NCBI GenBank assembly: GCA_937895785.1
Contig: CALBKW010000059.1
Coordinates: 1-21,004, forward strand
DNA from: an uncultured Candidatus Melainabacteria bacterium
GTDB taxonomy: Bacteria > Cyanobacteriota > Vampirovibrionia > Gastranaerophilales > Gastranaerophilaceae
Direction of reading: 5' to 3'
DNA: 21,004 nucleotides
The notes below the pieces were generated by a model. It had not been told where the DNA came from, did no database searches, and saw only the letters and a list, made by a program, of their open reading frames with translations. The position numbers and the translations under genes are program-made. Shown here in pieces: positions 16,072-21,004 of the stretch; position 1 is the stretch's first letter; each line of letters starts with the position of its first letter.

Positions 16072-17004
16072 TTACTTGCAAGACGTATTCGTAGTCCAAT
16101 CAAGAACCTTGCCATTTGGACATTTACCACTTGAATCTGCTTTCGCGTAATCCATATTACCAAATTCAAGAACCCAAGAAGAACACGAGCTACCAAACTT
16201 AAAGCAATTTGCTTTATTTGCGGTAGAGTTTTGTGCCCAAGATTTATTAAGTCCGTCCTTAGAACCTCCAACTAAGGTAAATAAATCTTTACCATAAGTA
16301 AAAGAACCTTTTGTAGGTCCATCTATATCTACATAAAAATTATAACAACCGCTTTCTGAACAATTGTTATCATTACCATAAGGGAAAAAAGAAACTGAAG
16401 CACCATCAGCTAAAATTACCTGATAGAATGCTTGAGGTGTATCAGTTACAAAAAGGCCTGATTTTAAAGCATTACCCTGATTTTTGGTAAAACAACCTGT
16501 TGCATTTGGAGCACATGTCTTTTGAACCTTCAAAAATTCAGCTACTCTTTCATAAAATATTAAATTCTTTTGTTCCGCAGTTTTTCCACTTAGCCATTCT
16601 TCAACAGGACCATAAACAGCTTGTGCACGTCCAACTGCATCTTCCAAATTTGAATATATCTTATTTAACTTAGCAATTTTTTCTTTGTCGGCTGTTGATG
16701 AATTCAAGTTTGGAATAGTCAACGCTGCAACAACGCCAATAATACCCATTACAATTAGGGTTTCTGCAAGTGTAAAGGCTAAGGCTTTTTTAAAACTTGT
16801 CATTCCGAACTTGTTTCGAAATCGCAATATCTTTCCGGTGAAAACATGCGACCCTGAAACGAGTTCAGGGTGACAGAATGTTTTTATTCTACTCAACAAA
16901 AACATCAAATTAGACTTCAAGCTCTTAACTCTAAAAGTCGCGTTATTACTAGTGTTCCCCCCTCCGCAAAGTTGAGAGGTTTTATTTCCAACATTCTTAG
17001 CCAT
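16072..17004 (-). CDS. Type IV prepilin-like protein with an unusually long leader
   Basis: The protein has 310 residues from the ATG at 17004, with AAAGGAG six bases upstream. The type IV pilin signature is FKKALA|FTLAETLIVMGIIG, residues 71-90: cleavage between A76 and F77, Glu at +5 (E81) and a hydrophobic helix ending ALTIP. Normal prepilin leaders are short and basic; this one would be 76 residues. Its residues 44-69 (HPELVSGSH...NKFGMT) come from a palindromic repeat at 16798-16875. An in-frame ATG at 16803 (MTSFKKALA) would give a standard nine-residue leader but has no good ribosome site. The mature part is about 234 residues with several Cys (CAPNATGC, CSESGC, CFKFGSSC) and ends in CK, so disulfides are likely. 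It is a pseudopilin or minor pilin; its partners are not in this window. Confidence 0.88.
   Translation of the reverse strand: MAKNVGNKTSQLCGGGNTSNNATFRVKSLKSNLMFLLSRIKTFCHPELVSGSHVFTGKILRFRNKFGMTSFKKALAFTLAETLIVMGIIGVVAALTIPNLNSSTADKEKIAKLNKIYSNLEDAVGRAQAVYGPVEEWLSGKTAEQKNLIFYERVAEFLKVQKTCAPNATGCFTKNQGNALKSGLFVTDTPQAFYQVILADGASVSFFPYGNDNNCSESGCYNFYVDIDGPTKGSFTYGKDLFTLVGGSKDGLNKSWAQNSTANKANCFKFGSSCSSWVLEFGNMDYAKADSSGKCPNGKVLDWTTNTSCK
16798..16875. repeat. Palindromic repeat element inserted in frame in the prepilin leader
   Basis: Two 27-base arms, 16798-16824 and 16849-16875, are imperfect inverted repeats around a 24-base spacer. Nineteen of 27 positions match and the other eight are transitions, so RNA of one strand can pair them as G-U. 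Translated on the minus strand it gives the HPELVSGSH and RNKFGMT stretches that I recognise as a common small dispersed repeat in many bacteria. Base composition is higher in G+C than the surroundings. Confidence 0.85.
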
Positions 17005-17026
17005 ACTTTACTCCTTTTAATTAAAA

Positions 17027-17452
17027 TTAAACCGCAATAGTAAAATTATTAAAGTTTTTGCCTATTAAGTTTTGGTATGAATATGCACTAATCGCCTTTG
17101 AATACTGCAAATTACGTTGTGCATCATAATATCCACTCATTCCAATTTTTTCGTAATCGCTCTTTGTCAGTTGTGACAAACTTTTTACAGATGAACTGTT
17201 GTTCTTCCTTAATGATTGTGCAGTTTGTTCTGCATAATAGCGCAGCTTTTCGCTAATCGTAATCTCATCATCTCGGTTATAATCCATTTCTTCTTTGTAT
17301 TGCGGATCACCTTTTTTAATAACGCTTGTTCCAGATTTTTGCGCATCTTTAACCATCTCTTGCGCAGTAGTCTTTACAAGAGAAACTGTTGATTTCATAT
17401 TCAATAAATTATTTAGTGCGCCATTATTAAGCGTTGTAGACGACATATCCAT
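17027..17452 (-). CDS. Unknown protein with an EF-hand-like loop
   Basis: The protein has 141 residues from the ATG at 17452; the frame is open to 17524. None of the ATGs at 17491, 17473 or 17452 has a Shine-Dalgarno. The one at 17452 follows TATTAT by six bases, with TGAACA 17 bases further upstream, suggesting a leaderless start. The sequence is hydrophilic and Ser/Asn-rich. DYNRDDEITISE fits the 12-position EF-hand loop, with Asp, Asn and Asp at 1, 3 and 5, Ile at 8 and Glu at 12. Only one such loop is seen and position 6 is Asp, not Gly. The end has an Asn/Tyr-rich stretch (YSYQNLIGKNFNNFTIAV). It lies 22 bases upstream of the prepilin gene and may share its transcript. The function is unknown. 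Confidence 0.7.
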   Translation of the reverse strand: MDMSSTTLNNGALNNLLNMKSTVSLVKTTAQEMVKDAQKSGTSVIKKGDPQYKEEMDYNRDDEITISEKLRYYAEQTAQSLRKNNSSSVKSLSQLTKSDYEKIGMSGYYDAQRNLQYSKAISAYSYQNLIGKNFNNFTIAV

Positions 17453-17458
17453 ATTTTT

Positions 17459-17487
17459 ATAATACCACATTTCGCTTATATTGTTCA
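17459..17487 (-). promoter_or_regulatory. Probable promoter placing the start at 17452
   Basis: On the minus strand TGAACA (17487-17482) and TATTAT (17464-17459) are 17 bases apart. Six bases follow before the ATG at 17452, so the predicted start falls on the start codon. A weaker alternative, TATATT, sits just before the ATG at 17491. Confidence 0.5.
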
Positions 17488-17629
17488 TTTTAAAATATAT
17501 TTTATAAGATATATTAAGTAACAATTTCCTACATATAGTCGAGGGTCTAGACCTTATTTATTCACCTTTTGGTTGATGTTTGAGTTCAAATAATTTGGTT
17601 TAATAGAACCACAGAAGAGAGAGGAATTT

Positions 17630-17794
17630 ATGAATATTCACGAAGAATGTATGATTAATTATTTACAAAAACCAGACGAGTTATCTCACACTACAGATGT
17701 TCTTAGATTGAACAATGCCTTATTAGCAAAAAAAATGAAAAATAAATTATTCCTTGCAAAAAACATCAATGTCAACTATACTGATATAAAATAA
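17630..17794 (+). CDS. Small unknown protein upstream of the diguanylate cyclase gene
   Basis: A 54-codon frame begins MNIHEECMINYLQKPDELSH and ends NYTDIK. It has a clear ribosome site (GAGAGGA, four to five bases before the ATG) and its stop lies 26 bases before the diguanylate cyclase ATG, which has its own GAGGG. It is charged with no membrane segment. The middle (DVLRLNNALLAKKMKNKLFLAKNI) is predicted helical and basic. I do not recognise it. The spacing suggests an operon with the cyclase, perhaps as a regulator or partner. Codon use and the strong Shine-Dalgarno argue for a real small gene, but conservation is untested. Confidence 0.65.
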   Translation: MNIHEECMINYLQKPDELSHTTDVLRLNNALLAKKMKNKLFLAKNINVNYTDIK

Positions 17795-17820
17795 TATATC
17801 AGATAATTGACGAGGGAATA

Positions 17821-19686
17821 ATGTTAAAGAAATTTTTAAAAGATTTAAAGCCAATGCACGTTATTTTAGGTGTTTTGGCATTTTTAATTGCAGTAACAAT
17901 TATTGTTCTAATTGCAAGAACTGTTAACTTAGCAGACTTTATCACAAAGACAGAAAACAAAACTTTTGATTCAAGACAAGCGATGCTTGTAAGCAATAAG
18001 GTTAAAAAGCCAAACAAGGACATCGTTTTAATTACAATTGATGATGCAAGTTATGAATATTTAACTAACAAGTATGGTGAATGGCCTTTACCAAGAAATG
18101 TTTACGCTGATTTAATTAACTACTTAGAAGCACAAAATCCAACATCAATTTCATTTGATTTGATGTTTGTATCTTCACTAAAAAGCAACTCTGATGCAGA
18201 TAATAAATTAGCAAAAGCTATGAATGATTATGATAACATCTTAACTGGTATGAACTTTGATGATATGTCTTATGAAGTCAGAGAACCAATTAACTTACCA
18301 GCTAGATTACAACTTACTGTTGATAACAAGTCAAATGTAGATTTTCAAGATTTGACATTCACAAATTGCAGACCTATTTTATCACAAATCATCAATAGCA
18401 ACACAAAAATTGGTATCTTAAATATTGTTCGCTCAGCAGACGGTATTGTTAGAGAATTTCCTGCAGTTGTAAAATATCAAAACGATTATTATCCAAACTT
18501 GGCTTTCTTAACAGCCCTAAATTACCAATCAAAATTGGATAAAAAACCTTATAATTCAGTAACAATCGACAGAAATTCAAATATTCTAGTAAGTAACAAA
18601 AAGATTCCTATGAACAAAGACGGTGGTTTAATTTTAAACTGGTACGGCCACTCTCAAGGCGAAACTTACGATCATATTCCACTATACAAACTTGTAATGC
18701 TTATGAACGGCGAAAAAATCAAAGAACAATACAACTTTGAAAATAAAATCATTTTCGTTGGAACAACAGCAACAAGCTTGGCTGATGTAAAAAGTATTCC
18801 TATTTCAGTAGCTGGTGAAACTTATCCAGGTGTTGAAATTTATGCAACATTCATGAATAACTTTATTGATAATAATTTCATCAAAAAAGCTGGAACAGGT
18901 ACAAATGTTGTGATTACGTTAATTTTAGCCTTAGCTGTTGGTGCAGTGGTATTGTTAACAAATTCTACAGCAGTTGCCGTATCTACAGCTTTAATTGCTG
19001 CAATTGGCTACTCATTACTAACATATTTTATTATGATGTTTGCTAACTTATGGTTAGATGTTGTAATTCCTGTAATTTCAATATTCATCGTATTTGCAGT
19101 TGCATACCTTGTAAAATACATTATTAAATCAAGAGATTTTGAACAACAATACAAACTTGCAACAACTGATGGTTTAACAGAATTATATAACCACAGATAT
19201 TTCCAAGATCAAATGAGAATGCAAATTGCAAATTGTACTCGTTATAATAGCGAATTTTCAATGATAATCATTGATATTGACCACTTCAAAAAATTCAACG
19301 ATACTTATGGTCACCAAGCTGGTGATGCCGTATTAAAACAAGTTGCTCAAACTTTGAAAACTAATACTCGTGCAACTGATATCGTTTGCAGATATGGTGG
19401 TGAAGAAATGAGCATTATTCTTACAAATACAGACAAAGAAGAAGCTATTAAGAATGCTCACAGAATTTGTAAGGCTGTTGCAGATAGAGTATTCAAGTTG
19501 AGTGCAACTCAAACAACACACGTAACAATTAGTTTGGGCGTTTCAACATTCCCTCAAGACGGTGAAAGCCCTCAACAAATTATTGAAGTTGCTGACCAAG
19601 GTTTGTATTACGCAAAAGAACACGGAAGAAACCAAGTTGGTTTAGCTGAGTTCAATGAAAATCCACCAGAAACAACTGAAGGTTAG
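17821..19686 (+). CDS. CHASE2-GGDEF membrane diguanylate cyclase
   Basis: The predicted enzyme makes cyclic di-GMP from two GTP in response to an extracytoplasmic signal. It has 621 residues: a transmembrane segment at about 12-35, then a CHASE2 sensor domain to about 345 (DIVLITIDDASYEYL, FDLMFV, IGILNIVRSADGIVREFP, IIFVGTTATSLADVKSIPI). Three more membrane segments follow at about 362-382, 385-407 and 411-434. The C-terminal GGDEF domain has metal-binding D485 in IIIDIDHFK, FNDTYGHQAGD and the active loop GGEEM (526-530), where Met replaces the usual Phe. The inhibitory site RxxD (R517, D520) is five residues upstream and intact, so product feedback is likely. CHASE2 domains are normally flanked by such helices in cyanobacteria and relatives. 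GAGGG precedes the ATG, and a terminator follows. Confidence 0.95.
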   Translation: MLKKFLKDLKPMHVILGVLAFLIAVTIIVLIARTVNLADFITKTENKTFDSRQAMLVSNKVKKPNKDIVLITIDDASYEYLTNKYGEWPLPRNVYADLINYLEAQNPTSISFDLMFVSSLKSNSDADNKLAKAMNDYDNILTGMNFDDMSYEVREPINLPARLQLTVDNKSNVDFQDLTFTNCRPILSQIINSNTKIGILNIVRSADGIVREFPAVVKYQNDYYPNLAFLTALNYQSKLDKKPYNSVTIDRNSNILVSNKKIPMNKDGGLILNWYGHSQGETYDHIPLYKLVMLMNGEKIKEQYNFENKIIFVGTTATSLADVKSIPISVAGETYPGVEIYATFMNNFIDNNFIKKAGTGTNVVITLILALAVGAVVLLTNSTAVAVSTALIAAIGYSLLTYFIMMFANLWLDVVIPVISIFIVFAVAYLVKYIIKSRDFEQQYKLATTDGLTELYNHRYFQDQMRMQIANCTRYNSEFSMIIIDIDHFKKFNDTYGHQAGDAVLKQVAQTLKTNTRATDIVCRYGGEEMSIILTNTDKEEAIKNAHRICKAVADRVFKLSATQTTHVTISLGVSTFPQDGESPQQIIEVADQGLYYAKEHGRNQVGLAEFNENPPETTEG

Positions 19687-19704
19687 TAAAATAAAAACAT
19701 AAAG

Positions 19705-19736
19705 AAAAAGGTTGCTATTAATAGCAACCTTTTTTT
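19705..19736. terminator. Bidirectional terminator between the cyclase and dGTPase genes
   Basis: AAAAAGGTTGCTATT and AATAGCAACCTTTTT form a perfect palindromic stem of about 13 base pairs with T-runs on both outer sides. It serves the convergent genes that meet here. The minus-strand gene's stop codon (19720-19718) lies in the loop region, and its last codons form the 5' arm. Confidence 0.93.
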
Positions 19737-20737
19737 ATTAATCTAAATATTGCATCATCTTTGTTTGTCGCTTGAATTTCTTTTGGAATAAATAATTCCT
19801 TAAATTTTTCAATTGCATATTGGTCAGTCATGCTTGAAATATAATCAACAACAATTCTTTCAATCTTTTCCTCGGGAACTTGATTTTTCAAAAAGTCCGA
19901 ATAGTACTTAAAAAGTTCACAAACAATTCTTGCCGTTTTCTTTTCTTCTAGCTTTGCTGGCGAATTTGTATAAATGTTTTGGAACATCCATTCCCTAAGT
20001 TTTGTTGTATAAAGCCAACACTCATCACTCATTGAAATATTTGGCTTTCCTTCTGAATAAAGAATTATATCATTAATCATTTTGCTTAAGCGTTTATTTT
20101 TATTTGAAGTAAAGTAATCCTTGCATTCCTTTGGTAAGTCTTCTTCTGAAATAATTTCAGCTCTGATAGAGTCATCAATATCGTGATTAATATATGCGAT
20201 TTTGTCAGCCAATTGAACAACTTGAGCTTCTGGAGTTTGCGGTGTAAATCCCCAAGAATGGGTATAGATGCCATCAATTGTTTCTTGACACAAATTCAAA
20301 TCTTCCAAAACTTCTACTACTCTAACACTTTGTTCATTATGACGAAAACCACCTTCTACCAAGTGATTTAAAACACCTTCACCACAATGACCAAATGGAG
20401 TATGCCCCAAGTCGTGTCCTAGAGCAATTGCTTCTGTTAAATCCTCATTTAAAGCTAATGCACGCGAAATTGTGCGAGCAATTTGTGAAACTTCTAACGT
20501 ATGAGTTAAACGAGTTCTAAAATGGTCATCAAAAGGCGACAAGAAAACTTGTGTCTTATGTTTCAAACGTCTAAAAGCTTTTGAGTGAATAATTCTATCT
20601 CTATCTCGTTGAAATTCTGAACGAATATTACAAGGCTCTACTGGCTTTTTACGACCTTTTGTATATTTACTTTTGGTTGCAAATTCACTTAAATTTGCTA
20701 TTTCTAAATTTTCAATTCTCTCTTTTACTGTTGCCAT
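19718..20737 (-). CDS. dgt: Deoxyguanosinetriphosphate triphosphohydrolase-like HD protein
   Basis: The product is a dNTP triphosphohydrolase of the Dgt family, cleaving dNTPs to deoxynucleoside and tripolyphosphate. At 339 residues it is the short form, compared with about 505 in E. coli Dgt. The N-terminus has RDRDRIIHSKAFRRLKHKTQVF, and the HD metal site is formed by H79 (RLTHTLEV), H108-D109 (ALGHDLGHTPFGHCGE) and D178 (QLADKIAYINHDIDD). FRHNEQS is also family-typical. The ATG at 20737 has no Shine-Dalgarno at normal distance. TAAGAT sits exactly six bases upstream, suggesting a leaderless message. The C-terminal KKGCY is encoded by the terminator stem. It is divergent from the aminotransferase gene. 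Confidence 0.93.
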   Translation of the reverse strand: MATVKERIENLEIANLSEFATKSKYTKGRKKPVEPCNIRSEFQRDRDRIIHSKAFRRLKHKTQVFLSPFDDHFRTRLTHTLEVSQIARTISRALALNEDLTEAIALGHDLGHTPFGHCGEGVLNHLVEGGFRHNEQSVRVVEVLEDLNLCQETIDGIYTHSWGFTPQTPEAQVVQLADKIAYINHDIDDSIRAEIISEEDLPKECKDYFTSNKNKRLSKMINDIILYSEGKPNISMSDECWLYTTKLREWMFQNIYTNSPAKLEEKKTARIVCELFKYYSDFLKNQVPEEKIERIVVDYISSMTDQYAIEKFKELFIPKEIQATNKDDAIFRLIKKGCY

Positions 20738-20743
20738 AATTTA

Positions 20744-20749
20744 ATCTTA
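20744..20749 (-). promoter_or_regulatory. Putative -10 of the dGTPase-like gene
   Basis: TAAGAT on the minus strand lies six bases from the ATG at 20737. No convincing -35 is seen. The start codon would be the 5' end of the message. Confidence 0.45.
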
Positions 20750-20767
20750 TCCCATTTTTCAAAATTA

Positions 20768-20776
20768 TGCTATAAT
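20768..20776 (+). promoter_or_regulatory. Extended -10 promoter of the aminotransferase gene
   Basis: TGCTATAAT is a perfect extended -10. The expected start near 20783 gives a leader of about 31 bases with AAGGA at 20801-20805 before the ATG at 20814. Confidence 0.75.
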
Positions 20777-20813
20777 TACAAAAGTAAAACCATGCAAATA
20801 AAGGATATCTGGA

Positions 20814-21004
20814 ATGAAAAATTTATTCAACCAATTCGCTGGAAATATTGATACCTATATAATGTTCAAGATTAAAGAACGTACAGCACAATTAAAAGAT
20901 GAATTGACAAAAAAAGGTAGAACACCAATTTCTTTATCTATGGGTGCACCAACAACAAAGCCGCCAAAGTATTTGCTAGTTGCAATGACAGAAGCTCTCG
21001 ACGA
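20814..21004 (+). CDS. Class I/II pyridoxal-phosphate aminotransferase, N-terminal part
   Basis: The frame runs off the window after 63 codons. It begins MKNLFNQFAGNIDTYIMF, and continues FKIKERTAQLKDELTKKGRTP with the family-typical ISLSMGAPTTKPPKYLLVAM segment. That segment is the substrate-gripping N-terminal region of aspartate and LL-diaminopimelate aminotransferases. The catalytic lysine lies beyond the window, so the specificity is open; LL-diaminopimelate or aspartate aminotransferase is possible. AAGGA is eight bases upstream of the ATG. A short frame from the ATG at 20792 overlaps the leader but lacks a ribosome site and is ignored. Confidence 0.8.
   Translation, partial: MKNLFNQFAGNIDTYIMFKIKERTAQLKDELTKKGRTPISLSMGAPTTKPPKYLLVAMTEALD

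Noticed and set aside
16685..16873. Plus-strand frame with CDPETSSG near its end
   Set aside because: It is the other-strand reading of the palindromic repeat and of the prepilin gene.
20792..20851. Short frame from the ATG at 20792 overlapping the aminotransferase start
   Set aside because: It has 19 codons and no ribosome site, and the AAGGA downstream serves the ATG at 20814.

Overview
This is an AT-rich bacterial chromosome segment using the standard genetic code. It carries housekeeping genes (gyrA, atpD-atpC, a tRNA-Ser, a dGTPase-like gene) mixed with lineage-specific genes. Two features point to the non-photosynthetic sister lineages of Cyanobacteria, most likely gut Gastranaerophilales (Melainabacteria/Vampirovibrionia). 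The beta and epsilon ATP synthase genes stand as a separate pair, as in cyanobacteria and plastids. GyrA carries a QNRATRGK-type box of the sort I associate with cyanobacterial GyrA. A prepilin with the FTLAETLIVMGIIGVVAALTIP helix and small proteins with Asn-Phe N-terminal motifs agree with this. The assignment is an inference from memory; no search was run.

Layout. 1-226: 5' end of an unknown minus-strand gene. 403-780: small unknown protein with its own terminator. 856-2625: large TPR protein, divergent from gyrA (2703-5249), which ends in a strong terminator. 5380-8184: tightly overlapping operon of a small GspE-N/MshEN-like protein, an AI-2E family membrane protein and a radical SAM protein. 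8171-8668: YcxB-like membrane protein, minus strand, tail-overlapping the radical SAM gene. 8813-9616: methyltransferase. 9613-9915: thioredoxin-like protein. 9993-12943: minus-strand stretch with a HELGH metallopeptidase-like protein, a GNAT acetyltransferase and a calpain-like cysteine protease. 13061-13151: tRNA-Ser(UGA). 13217-15046: atpC and atpD. 15203-16063: uridine-kinase-like protein. 16072-17004: prepilin carrying a palindromic repeat in its leader. 17027-17452: EF-hand-loop protein. 17630-19686: a 54-residue small protein followed by a CHASE2-GGDEF diguanylate cyclase. 19718-20737: dGTPase-like HD hydrolase. 20814 to the end: start of an aminotransferase. No intergenic stretch exceeds 300 bases, and I see no insertion sequence, prophage or CRISPR array.

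How the genes may work together. Three parts could touch on surface and cyclic di-GMP biology: the prepilin, the membrane-anchored diguanylate cyclase and the stand-alone MshEN-like domain. A protease pair (calpain-like and HELGH) without classical signal peptides but with Asn-Phe or Phe-Thr N-termini may be exported or host-directed factors; this is a hypothesis.

The observations I rate highest are the in-frame palindromic element in the prepilin leader, a recurring TATAAT-N6-ATG arrangement that suggests leaderless mRNAs, and the misplaced start of the HELGH protein, which looks frameshifted at its N-terminus.
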